32,496 nt of DNA from an uncultured Coriobacteriaceae bacterium (lineage in GTDB: Bacteria; Actinomycetota; Coriobacteriia; Coriobacteriales; Atopobiaceae): positions 1 to 32,496 of the forward strand of contig CACYAX010000002.1 in assembly GCA_902772435.1 (NCBI GenBank). The letters are read 5' to 3'. The notes under the pieces were generated by a model. That model was given only the letters and a program-made list of their open reading frames with translations, was not told the DNA's origin and did not search any database. The position numbers and the translations under genes are program-made. Below, one piece after another: positions 23,111-30,759 of this stretch. The stretch's first letter is position 1. Every line of letters begins with the position of its first letter.

Positions 23111-23545
23111 ATGGCAACACCGCAAGGCGGCTACCTCGTGAGCCAGGCTCACCGGCTCTCGTCCCAGGCGCTCGACCAAACGCTCGCCGCGCATGGCTGC
23201 GAGGCGCTCTCAGGCATTCAGGGGCGCGTGTTCTACGTGCTGCTTTCCTCAGAGAACGGTGCCTGCCTGAGCGAGATTGCCGAGAAGACCGCCCTGCCCA
23301 AGCCCACGCTCACGGGCGTCGTGGACCGCATGGAGAAGGCGGGCATCGTGCGCCGCGAGGCCGTGGCGGGCGATCGCCGCAAGACCCGCATCGTGCTCAC
23401 CGAGCAGGCAGACGAGCTGGCACATGCGTATGAGACCGTCTCCGCCGAGATGAACGAGCGCTTCTTCGCGGGCTTTTCCGACCGCGAGCGCGAGGAGCTC
23501 GCAGGCTACCTCGAGCGCATCATCGCCAACCTCAGCAACCAGTAG
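23111..23545 (+). CDS. MarR-family transcriptional regulator
   Basis: 144 residues from ATG 23111 (AAAGGAGG five bases upstream). The winged helix is at about 49-105: CLSEIAEKTALPKPTLTGVVDRMEKAGIV, then the wing REAVAGDRRKTRIVLTE. Flanking helices form the dimer. Cys30 (near the N-terminal dimer helix) and Cys52 (at the start of the DNA-binding domain) are candidates for thiol sensing, but nothing in the sequence proves this. It is the first gene of a four-gene operon, with a palindromic operator over its own -35 box, so autorepression is expected. Ligand unknown; the oxidoreductase next door suggests a quinone or electrophile. Confidence 0.92.
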   Translation: MATPQGGYLVSQAHRLSSQALDQTLAAHGCEALSGIQGRVFYVLLSSENGACLSEIAEKTALPKPTLTGVVDRMEKAGIVRREAVAGDRRKTRIVLTEQADELAHAYETVSAEMNERFFAGFSDREREELAGYLERIIANLSNQ

Positions 23546-23573
23546 CCACGTGACCACGCACTGAAGGAGCACC

Positions 23574-24554
23574 ATGCACGCCACCATGCGCGCCCTGCAG
23601 ATCTCTGACATCACGCCCGCATCCGAAGCCCGGATGAGCGAGCTTCCCCTTCCCGAGGTCAAGCCGGGATGGGCACTCGTGCGCGTGCGCGGCACCGGCA
23701 TGAACCACTCCGAGTGGGAGCTGCGCCATGACGAGATTCGCGAGAGCTACATCACCAAGCCCATCGTGCCCGGCATCGAGGGCGTAGGCGAGGTCGTCAA
23801 TCCGAGTGATACCAGCCTTTCCGCAGGTCAGAAGGTGTGCATGCTCATGGGTGGCATGGGCCGCATGTGGAATGGCTCCTACGCAGAGTACTGCCTCGTG
23901 CGCGCTGACCACCTCTTCGCCATCCCCGAGGAGGCATGCAGCCTTCCCTGGGCCACCCTCGCCGCCATCCCCGAGACCTTCTTCACGGCATGGGGATCGC
24001 TCTTCGAGTGCCTGCAGCTCAAGGCCGACGACACGCTCATGATCCGCGGCGCGAGCTGCGGACTGGGCTACGCCGCCATCCAGATCGCCCGCGCGCTCGG
24101 CTGCCGCGTGATCGCGACCACCCATCGCGAGAAGTACGTCGAGCTGCTCAGGAGCTTTGATGCCAACGAAGTGGTGCTCGACGGGGGCGCGCTCGCCGAC
24201 ACGGGGCTCAAGGCCACCAAGGTGCTCGAGCTCATCGGCCCCAAGACCCTCCCCGACTCGCTCAACTGCCTCGCGCACGGCGGCATCTGCTGCGACACGG
24301 GCATCCTCGGAGGATCCTTCACCCTCGACGGCTTCGACCCCATCAAGGGCATTCCCAACGGCTGCTACCTCACGGGCTTCTTCTCCAACTACCCATCGCA
24401 GCAGGTCATGGACGAGATCTTCTCCTTCGTGGCCGCGCACGCGATCGAGCCGTTCATCGCCCGGACCTTTGACTTCGACCACCTCATCGATGCGCTCGCG
24501 CTGCAGGACGAGGGCGGTTTCCAGGGCAAGCTCGTCGTTGTGGACGAGCGCTAA
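23574..24554 (+). CDS. MDR-superfamily quinone/zinc-independent alcohol oxidoreductase
   Basis: 326 residues from ATG 23574 (GGAG five bases upstream). The GroES-like N-domain has GMNHSEWELRHDEI and PGIEGVGEVV. The Rossmann fold motif GASCGLGYAAIQIARALG (about 162-179) binds NAD(P)H. The structural zinc cysteines of classical alcohol dehydrogenases are lacking, so it belongs to the quinone-oxidoreductase-like group. It would reduce quinones or enones in the cytoplasm. It lies 28 bp after marR, the common arrangement of a MarR regulator with the enzyme that removes its inducer. Confidence 0.9.
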   Translation: MHATMRALQISDITPASEARMSELPLPEVKPGWALVRVRGTGMNHSEWELRHDEIRESYITKPIVPGIEGVGEVVNPSDTSLSAGQKVCMLMGGMGRMWNGSYAEYCLVRADHLFAIPEEACSLPWATLAAIPETFFTAWGSLFECLQLKADDTLMIRGASCGLGYAAIQIARALGCRVIATTHREKYVELLRSFDANEVVLDGGALADTGLKATKVLELIGPKTLPDSLNCLAHGGICCDTGILGGSFTLDGFDPIKGIPNGCYLTGFFSNYPSQQVMDEIFSFVAAHAIEPFIARTFDFDHLIDALALQDEGGFQGKLVVVDER

Positions 24555-24607
24555 CGCACCATCACGCCAACCATACGCACAACCAGCGTCGACCCCGAGG
24601 AGGACTC

Positions 24608-26224
24608 ATGGCCACCATCACCCGCCGTACCTTCATCGCAAGCTCAGCTGCAGCCGCGGCGACCCTCGCTGCCTGCTCGAACGCAGCTGAGACCACCGAC
24701 AGCAGCGCACAGGCCACCCGCAAGGTGCTGCGCTTCGGCATGGGAGCACTCGGCGCCCCGCTCGACATGCAGAAGAACGGCATGTCGGTCGCCGGCACCC
24801 TCACCGACTCCATCTTCGAGGGCCTGCTCACCTGGACCGACGACCTCGAGCTCGTGCCCACGCTCCTCACCGCGATGCCGAGCTTCGAGGCGGACGGCGT
24901 CACCCTTCCCTGCGAGCTCAAGAGCGGCGTGACCTTCCACGATGGCTCGACCCTCACCTCCGCTGACGTCAAATTCACCTTCGAGCGCATGTTCAACCCC
25001 GCGACGGGCGCGGGCAACTACACCAACTACGTGCAGATCAAGGGCGCACAGGAGATGCTCGCGGGCGAGCGCGACAACCTGGACGAAGGCATCGTCATCA
25101 CCGACGACACGCACTTCTCCTTCGTGCTCACGGAGCAGAGCGCCACGTTCATCCCCAGTCTCGGCATCTTCTACGCGCACATCTTCCCCCATGAGGTCTG
25201 TGCCGCCGCAGGCGACGACTGGGGCGTCGGCGCCAACGCCGTCGGTACGGGAAAGTTCAAGCTCATCTCCAACGATGAGGCGACTGAGGCCGTGTTCGAG
25301 CGCTACGAGGGCTACCACGGCGAGCCTGCGGCCCTCGACGAGGTGCGCGTCATCTACTATGCCAGCGCTTCGACCAAGCTCAACGCCTTCAAAAACGGTG
25401 ACATCGACTGGTGCGACATCGGGTTCTCGCTCTACGGAGAGTTCAAGGACGATCCTGACTTCGTGGGCAACACCTATCCCTACCTGCCGCTCGGCCTGCA
25501 GTTCGTGAACCTCAACCTCAAAGACGAGGCGCTCTCGGACGTGCGCGTGCGCGAGGCCCTCTCGCTGGCGATTGACCGCCAAGAGCTCATCGACACCGTG
25601 CTTGACGGGCAGGGCCAGGTGCCCTCGGGCTTCCTCACGCCGCAGATACCCGGCTTCGACGAGAACGCCGAAGCCTTCGCCTACGACCCTGACCGCGCGC
25701 GGAAGCTCCTCGCCGAAGCCGTGCCCGACGGGCTCACCATCGAGTTCCGCACCCGCGCACTCTTTTCGACCGTGGCGCAGGCCATCCAGGGCTATTGGAG
25801 CGCGGTGGGCATCACCTGCAACCTCCAGCAGATGGAAAACGGCATCTTCATGAGCGACTGGACGGCGGGCAACCTCCAGGTGCTGATCAACGGCTGGTTC
25901 GCCGACTATCCTGGCGGCGACGGCCTGCTCTCCTACTTCATGACCGAAAACTCCCAGTACCACAGCTCGTTCTACTCTGACGCCGAGTTTGACCAGCTCA
26001 TCACCCGTGCGCGCAGCGAGCTGGACGAAGCGGCACAGGCAGAGCTCTACCGCCAGGCCGACGACATCGTGAGCCGCCGCGACTACGCAACGATCCCCGT
26101 GGCCTACCCGCACTACAACTACGCAGCCAAGCCTTACGTGCTCAACCACAAGGTGGGCAACATGAGCTTCCACATGTGGAACATCGACGTGGACACCACG
26201 CACGAGGACTACCCCAAGGAGTAG
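24608..26224 (+). CDS. ABC-transporter solute-binding lipoprotein (SBP family 5)
   Basis: 538 residues. The N-terminus TRRTFIASSAAAAATLAAC combines a twin-arginine-like motif with a lipobox (LAAC, Cys23), so it is a lipid-anchored exported protein, perhaps through Tat. The mature part is a family 5 binding protein (FEGLLTWTDDLEL, LKSGVTFHDGSTLTSADVKF, then RVREALSLAIDRQELID), which binds oligopeptides, nickel chelates or similar ligands. No permease or ATPase gene follows, so it must serve a transporter elsewhere. Third gene of the marR operon, 53 bp after the oxidoreductase. The next gene starts two bases after its stop. Confidence 0.93.
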   Translation: MATITRRTFIASSAAAAATLAACSNAAETTDSSAQATRKVLRFGMGALGAPLDMQKNGMSVAGTLTDSIFEGLLTWTDDLELVPTLLTAMPSFEADGVTLPCELKSGVTFHDGSTLTSADVKFTFERMFNPATGAGNYTNYVQIKGAQEMLAGERDNLDEGIVITDDTHFSFVLTEQSATFIPSLGIFYAHIFPHEVCAAAGDDWGVGANAVGTGKFKLISNDEATEAVFERYEGYHGEPAALDEVRVIYYASASTKLNAFKNGDIDWCDIGFSLYGEFKDDPDFVGNTYPYLPLGLQFVNLNLKDEALSDVRVREALSLAIDRQELIDTVLDGQGQVPSGFLTPQIPGFDENAEAFAYDPDRARKLLAEAVPDGLTIEFRTRALFSTVAQAIQGYWSAVGITCNLQQMENGIFMSDWTAGNLQVLINGWFADYPGGDGLLSYFMTENSQYHSSFYSDAEFDQLITRARSELDEAAQAELYRQADDIVSRRDYATIPVAYPHYNYAAKPYVLNHKVGNMSFHMWNIDVDTTHEDYPKE

Positions 26225-26226
26225 CG

Positions 26227-27111
26227 ATGGCTATCTTCACGTTCAAGAACACCCGCCGTCCCGGTGCCGGCGACGTCTACGCGCAGGGCATCGAGGCCCT
26301 GCGTGCCGCGCTCGCAGACGCAGACGCCATCTGTGTGGGCGCTGGCGCAGGCCTCTCCACCGCCGCCGGCTTCGTCTACACGGGCGAGCGCTATGAGCGG
26401 CTCTTCCCGGACTACATCGCGCGCTACCACGTGAACGACATGTACTCGATGGGCTTCTACCCCTTCGGGTCTCCTGAGGAGCTCTGGGCCTTCTGGAGCC
26501 GCTACATCTGGTGCAACCGCTACGAGGACGCACCCAAGGACACCTACCAGAAGCTCGCCCGACTGGTGGCAGGCACGGACCACTTCGCCATCACGACCAA
26601 CGTGGACCACTGCTTCCAGAAGGCGAGCTGGGACAAGAAGCGCCTCTTCTACACGCAGGGGGACTACGGCCTCTTCCAGTGCAGCGTGCCCTGCCACAAG
26701 GCCACCTACGACAACTACGAGCAGGTCAAGGCCATGGTCGAGCAGCAAAGCGACATGCGCATCCCCAGCGAGCTCGTCCCCACCTGCCCGGTCTGCGGGG
26801 AGCCGATGACCATGAACCTGCGCAGCGACGACACGTTCGTGGAAGACGAGGGCTGGCACGAGGCCGCGGGGCGCTACACGGCGTGGTTGCGGGCTCATGA
26901 CAACGGCAAGGTGGTCTACCTCGAGCTGGGCGTAGGCGGCAACACCCCGGGAATCATCAAGTACCCGTTCTGGCGCTACGTCTACGACAATCCCAAGGCC
27001 ACCTATGTCTGCGTCAACTACGGCGAGACCTTCGTGCCGCGCGAGATCGAGGACCGCTCCATCGCGATCGATGCCGACATCGACCGCGTGCTGGAAGACC
27101 TGCTGGGCTAG
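26227..27111 (+). CDS. class M-like (SirTM) sirtuin, probable protein ADP-ribosyltransferase
   Basis: 294 residues from ATG 26227, two bases after the lipoprotein stop, with AAGGAG inside that gene, so translation is coupled. The NAD site is GAGAGLSTAAGF at 38-49, followed by YTGERYERLFPDYIARYHVNDM with the long WAFWSRYIWCNRY segment typical of class M. TTNVDHCF is at 123-130. The position of the deacetylase catalytic histidine reads TQGDY, with Gln144. Zinc ligands are Cys152, Cys156, Cys187 and Cys190. Characterised SirTMs ADP-ribosylate the lipoyl carrier GcvH-L and affect oxidative-stress response; no GcvH-L or LplA2 gene is present here. The class call rests on remembered family patterns. 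Confidence 0.85.
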   Translation: MAIFTFKNTRRPGAGDVYAQGIEALRAALADADAICVGAGAGLSTAAGFVYTGERYERLFPDYIARYHVNDMYSMGFYPFGSPEELWAFWSRYIWCNRYEDAPKDTYQKLARLVAGTDHFAITTNVDHCFQKASWDKKRLFYTQGDYGLFQCSVPCHKATYDNYEQVKAMVEQQSDMRIPSELVPTCPVCGEPMTMNLRSDDTFVEDEGWHEAAGRYTAWLRAHDNGKVVYLELGVGGNTPGIIKYPFWRYVYDNPKATYVCVNYGETFVPREIEDRSIAIDADIDRVLEDLLG

Positions 27112-27136
27112 CCTTGCACACCCTTACACAATGCAC

Positions 27137-27175
27137 CGAGCCCTCCCGTTGGCAAGCGCGGGAGGGCTCGCGTCA
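27137..27175. terminator. bidirectional terminator between sirtuin and macrodomain genes
   Basis: A 12-bp perfect stem (CGAGCCCTCCCG and complement, 10-base loop) at 27137-27170; CGTCATTTTG follows on the plus strand. It lies between two convergent genes. Confidence 0.8.
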
Positions 27176-27190
27176 TTTTGCCCAGATGCG

Positions 27191-28000
27191 CTATAGCCCA
27201 AGAAGGCGCTGGTAGACGGCCTCGTCCTTGGCAAGGAACACGTTGAAGACCACCTTGAGGGCAGAGCCCGTCTCGACCTTGTAGCTCCGCACCTCGCGCA
27301 CGGCCAGCTCGGCCGCGCGCTCGTTGGGAAAGCGGAAGACGCCCGTCGAGATGCAGCAGAAGGCGATGCTCTCACAGCCCGCGGCGTCGGCTGCCTCGAG
27401 GCAGGAGCGGTAGCACGAGCGCAGCAGCAGCTCCTCGCGTGGCGTGAGGCGGCCCATGATGATGGGGCCGACGGTGTGGACCACGTAGCGCGACGGAAGG
27501 TTGAAAGCCGGCGTCAGCTTGGCGAGGCCCGTCCCCTCCTCGTGCCCCTGGGACTCCATCAGGTCGTTACAGGCCAAGCGCAGCTGCACGCCCGCAAACG
27601 TGTGGATCGCGTTGTCGATGCAGTGGTGCCCCGGCACGAAGCAGCCGAGCATCTGGCTGTTGGCAGCGTTGACGATAGCGTCGGTGGCCAGGCAGGTAAT
27701 GTCCCCGCGCCAGAGATAGAGATCCACATCAATGCCGTCCGTGCCAACGGGCGCGAGCGCGCCCAGCGTGACGCTACCCCGCTCGGCATTGCGCTGCTGC
27801 AGGTAGACGTCCTGCACCGCCAAGAACTCGTCGCTCACCGGCTCGGGCGGGCGCACGTTGAAGAGCGCGCGCAGAAGGTCGCGCTGGTCAGCCTCGCGCG
27901 CGGGAATCTCGAGCCGTGCGTACTCCGCGCGCTCCTCCTTGAGCGCCCTGATGAGCCAGAGGCGTCGCTCGTCCTGCGTCATAGCGTGCGCGTCCACCAT
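27191..28000 (-). CDS. zinc-type macrodomain protein, ADP-ribosyl hydrolase
   Basis: 269 residues from ATG 28000 (GGAGGGAG five bases upstream). Residues 1-75 are a helical N-terminal extension. The macrodomain starts near 92: WRGDITCLATDAIVNAANSQ is the ADP-ribose loop, followed by MLGCFVPGHHCIDNAIH, in which Cys120, His125/126 and Cys127 are the zinc ligands of the SirTM-linked Zn-macrodomains. VHTVGPI and CCISTGVFRFP complete the site. Known members remove ADP-ribose put on by SirTM. It is encoded tail to tail with the sirtuin, whereas in the described firmicute operons the two are co-directional. Confidence 0.9.
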   Translation of the reverse strand: MVDAHAMTQDERRLWLIRALKEERAEYARLEIPAREADQRDLLRALFNVRPPEPVSDEFLAVQDVYLQQRNAERGSVTLGALAPVGTDGIDVDLYLWRGDITCLATDAIVNAANSQMLGCFVPGHHCIDNAIHTFAGVQLRLACNDLMESQGHEEGTGLAKLTPAFNLPSRYVVHTVGPIIMGRLTPREELLLRSCYRSCLEAADAAGCESIAFCCISTGVFRFPNERAAELAVREVRSYKVETGSALKVVFNVFLAKDEAVYQRLLGL

Positions 28001-28050
28001 GATGTCTCCCTCCGTAGGCCACGCCTCCTATCGTAGCGCGTCCACATAAT

Positions 28051-28084
28051 GCGGTGCCCGCACGAACCATCGTGCAGGCACCGC
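28051..28084 (-). terminator. hairpin downstream of the nitroreductase gene
   Basis: GCGGTGCC pairs with GGCACCGC and, inside a two-base mismatch, CACG with CGTG (loop AACCAT). A short AT-rich stretch follows on the minus strand. Confidence 0.6.
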
Positions 28085-28114
28085 CAACGTTCAGACTATT
28101 GTGCAGCCCAACCG

Positions 28115-28639
28115 CTACTCGGCCCAGAACACGCGCCCGTCCTTGCGCGCCGCGCCCGCGCCAGGGGCCTTCTCGGCATAGCCGAGCACGCAGTGGCCGA
28201 TGCCCTCGTAGTCGCCCTCGATGCCGTACTCAGCGAGGATGGCCTTGCCCTCCGCGGAGTCGAACTCCTCCTTGGCGCGGTGGATCCAGATGGAGTCGAC
28301 GCCCAGGGAGGCGGCAGCGTTCATCATGTTGCCCATAGTCAGCGCGCCGTCATAGACATACGTGGGAACGCTGCGGTCAGCCAGCACCACGAGCACGACG
28401 GGGCCACCGTAGAAGGGGTCGAAGCCCTCCTTGCCCATGACGGCCGCGTTCATCGCGGAGAGGCGGTCGCGCAGCTCGCGGTTGGTGACGGCAAGCACGA
28501 TGGGAGCCTGCGCGCCCTTGCCGCTCGGTGCCCAGATGCCCGCGTCGATGATCTTCTCGATCAGCTCACGGTCGACGGGCTTGTCGGTGAAGTTGCGCAC
28601 GGAGCGACGGTCCTTGAGGGTCTGGATGGTCTCGTTCAT
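28115..28639 (-). CDS. nitroreductase-family FMN oxidoreductase
   Basis: 174 residues from ATG 28639 (GGAGG upstream). RRSVRNFTDKPVDRELIEKI opens the FMN-binding fold, then GIWAPSGKGAQAPIVLAVTN, and NMMNAAASLGVDSIWIHRAK plus HCVLGYAEK close it. It is full length for the small group and is only distantly similar to the nitroreductase at 10582. The enzyme would reduce nitro groups, quinones or flavin with NAD(P)H. Monocistronic. TATAAC (minus strand, 28731-28726) is a candidate -10 box; the 200-bp stretch upstream to 28840 otherwise holds no gene. Confidence 0.92.
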   Translation of the reverse strand: MNETIQTLKDRRSVRNFTDKPVDRELIEKIIDAGIWAPSGKGAQAPIVLAVTNRELRDRLSAMNAAVMGKEGFDPFYGGPVVLVVLADRSVPTYVYDGALTMGNMMNAAASLGVDSIWIHRAKEEFDSAEGKAILAEYGIEGDYEGIGHCVLGYAEKAPGAGAARKDGRVFWAE

Positions 28640-28840
28640 GGTGTTCCTCCAATGGCGTATGGTTGTGCCTGCGTTGCTCTCACATGATGCGTTTGCTCAA
28701 AGAAACCTTTCGGTACCTTCAGGATGTTATACCCAGACCCACAGCGTCTCTATTCAAAAGCAGTCCAACCGCCCTCATTTGTCTGTCAACGCTCAGGCTT
28801 TCGCAGTTGAAGCGCCATATCCTCAGGACTGAGTCCAAGA

Positions 28841-28878
28841 GAGGGGGCGCGTCACGTATCCACGTGACGCGCCCCCTC
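28841..28878. terminator. perfect 17-bp hairpin downstream of the Pro/Glu-rich gene
   Basis: GAGGGGGCGCGTCACGT pairs with its exact complement around ATCC. It lies 30 bp past the stop of the minus-strand gene at 28909. No T-run follows on either strand, so it may act as an mRNA stabiliser or factor-dependent stop. Confidence 0.65.
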
Positions 28879-28908
28879 ATGCAATCCTTCGCGCACTATG
28901 CTACGAAA

Positions 28909-29256
28909 CTAGGCCTCAAGCGTCTCCGCAGCCTGCTCCTCGACCGGAGCCTCGACGGGCTCACCATCCGCAGGGGGCTCGGGCGGCTCCTCGCCCTCGG
29001 GCGGTGCGGGCGGCTCCTCGCCGTCAGGACACGGGCCCTTAGGCGGCCTGGGACCACCAGGACCGTGACCGGGGCCACCAGGGCCCGGCTTGGGACCATG
29101 TCCGCCACGCGGAGGAGGCGGCATGCGATGCTCCCCGTCCTTCGGCGCGCCCTCAGGCGGCTCGGGCATCCCCTCGGGAGGCTCGGGCATCTCTTCGGGC
29201 TGGGCCTCGACCTGCTCGGTCGGCTCGACCTCTACGACCTCGTTCTCTTCGGCCAT
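28909..29256 (-). CDS. Pro/Glu/Gly-rich low-complexity protein
   Basis: 115 residues from ATG 29256, with GGAAAGGAAG upstream. Its composition is almost entirely Pro, Glu, Gly and Ala: an acidic start, tandem PEPPEGMPEPPEG, a His/Gly/Pro-rich basic centre (PPPPRGGHGPKPGPGGPGHG) and an acidic PPEPPADGEPVEAPVEEQ end. It should be intrinsically disordered; no signal peptide or membrane segment is seen. The ribosome binding site and the hairpin after the stop support a real gene. Function unknown; the single Cys and the His residues do not form a known metal site. Confidence 0.65.
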   Translation of the reverse strand: MAEENEVVEVEPTEQVEAQPEEMPEPPEGMPEPPEGAPKDGEHRMPPPPRGGHGPKPGPGGPGHGPGGPRPPKGPCPDGEEPPAPPEGEEPPEPPADGEPVEAPVEEQAAETLEA

Positions 29257-29413
29257 GATGCTTCCTTTCCTCGTAACCTACGCGGCGCTCAGCCGCTGAG
29301 AAGAGTGTAGGAAAGCACAAAAGCGCAGGTTTTAATCCTATTTTCAGATATGCCGAACGGTAGTAACACTTCTTTGGGAAGCCGCCGGATACGGGTTTGC
29401 GTGGCCCACGCGG

Positions 29414-30037
29414 CTAGTCCGCGCACGTGATCTGCAGATTGCGGAAGAAGCCCTCCGTGCCGTTGTCCACGTAGAGGCCCACCGCGCCGCGCGGCTCTGC
29501 CCCATGGAACATCTCTGCCACCTCGAGCGCCGACGTCTCCATGTCATCGACGAAGAAGCGCGCGGAGGCACCCTCTACCTCGGCCTTGATCTTGATCCAT
29601 TCGTCCATCTCGATATCGGCCTTGGCCTCGTAGTCGGCGATACCACGCTCGCGGAAGTACGCGAAGGTGTAGCCAGGATAGGAGAAGTACTGCATCGTGT
29701 GGATGCGGCGACGGGCCTCGGTGCAGCTGCGGCCGTTACGCGGACGCACGTAGAACGACTCGAACTCGTCGTCACGCTCGTTTGCGCGGAACACGATGCC
29801 GATGAAGCCGCGGCAATCGATGTCCGCCCACGGCATCAGGCGGCTGCGCACCTCCACCTCGATAGTGCCATCATGGAAGCTCGATCCCACGAGCTTGGCA
29901 TAGGTGGGCACGTCAGGCTCCCTGTTGTTCTCAGGCTTGACCACGCGTACGAGGGTCTCGCCCTCGAGCTCTGCCGCGTCGAGCGCCACGCCCACGGCCT
30001 CGAAGCTCTCCACCTTGGTCTCGATCAGCTCTGCCAT
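29414..30037 (-). CDS. possible concanavalin/LamG-like beta-sandwich protein
   Basis: 207 residues from ATG 30037 (GGGAGG upstream). Segments such as FHDGTIEVEVRSR, DCRGFIGIVFRANERDDEFE and SFYVRPRNG, then WIKIKAEVEGASARFFVDD and GAVGLYVDNGTEGFFRNLQI, have the pattern of the jelly-roll domain found in DUF1080 and LamG proteins, which often bind or cleave glycans. There is no signal peptide, so it seems cytoplasmic. No catalytic residues are assigned. It stands alone; the 213 bp upstream carry no other gene. Confidence 0.75.
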   Translation of the reverse strand: MAELIETKVESFEAVGVALDAAELEGETLVRVVKPENNREPDVPTYAKLVGSSFHDGTIEVEVRSRLMPWADIDCRGFIGIVFRANERDDEFESFYVRPRNGRSCTEARRRIHTMQYFSYPGYTFAYFRERGIADYEAKADIEMDEWIKIKAEVEGASARFFVDDMETSALEVAEMFHGAEPRGAVGLYVDNGTEGFFRNLQITCAD

Positions 30038-30250
30038 GGCTACCTCCCATCATTTCCTTGCATCAATAATGCACCATCCTGCCTTCCCAGCGCGAAAGAT
30101 GTGCGATGACGAAACAAATCTGTCCCAGTGCCCGTGCCATTTGAGCAGCGAGCGGCAACGGGATCGCCCATGAGCACCGAAAGCCCGCGATTCAAACGCT
30201 GTCACTCGTGCTAAGGTACTAGTAGTCAACGACGTCATAAGGAGGCCCAT

Positions 30251-30580
30251 ATGCCTGAGTCCATCACCATCCGCCTGTTCTGCGCCGGCGGCATGTCCAC
30301 AAGCCTGCTCGCCGAGAAGATCCGCAAGGCAGGCAGGGACATGGGCATCGAAGTCGACGTGGAGGCCCACGGCGTCGGCCGCATCAACCGCCTCAAGCCC
30401 GAGGACCTCGCGGCGATGGACGTGGCCCTGCTCGGCCCGCAGGTCGGCTATGCCAAGGGCAACTACGAGAAGATCTTCGCTGACGCGGGCGTGCCCATGG
30501 ACGTCATCCCCATGCGCGCCTATGGCATGGTCGACGGCAAGGCCGTGCTCGAGCTCGCGCTCTCCATGGTCAAGAAGTAA
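30251..30580 (+). CDS. PTS lactose/cellobiose-type IIB component
   Basis: 109 residues from ATG 30251 (AAGGAGG upstream). RLFCAGGMSTSLLAEKI has the phosphocysteine Cys11 with the P-loop GMSTS typical of lactose/chitobiose IIB proteins. It passes phosphate from IIA to the incoming sugar on IIC. No IIA or IIC gene is adjacent and a strong terminator follows, so it is an orphan. The two GH1 6-phospho-beta-glucosidases in this window would use the products of such a system. Confidence 0.93.
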   Translation: MPESITIRLFCAGGMSTSLLAEKIRKAGRDMGIEVDVEAHGVGRINRLKPEDLAAMDVALLGPQVGYAKGNYEKIFADAGVPMDVIPMRAYGMVDGKAVLELALSMVKK

Positions 30581-30602
30581 CGCCCCGACACGCGATACCG
30601 CT

Positions 30603-30638
30603 GCCGCCTCCGGGACGTGGTCCCGGAGGCGGCTTTTT
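30603..30638 (+). terminator. Rho-independent terminator of the PTS IIB gene
   Basis: A perfect 14-bp stem (GCCGCCTCCGGGAC and complement, loop GTG) at 30603-30633 is followed by TTTTT. Confidence 0.95.
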
Positions 30639-30759
30639 CATGCGCTCACCCTCCCGTCGTGAGGTGCCCATGTGCTGTGCCCGCAGCTCTGGCATCCCCG
30701 CTCAAGATGCCATATGATGGATTGCCCTGTATCAATAGTTACTAGTTTTGGAGGTGCTT

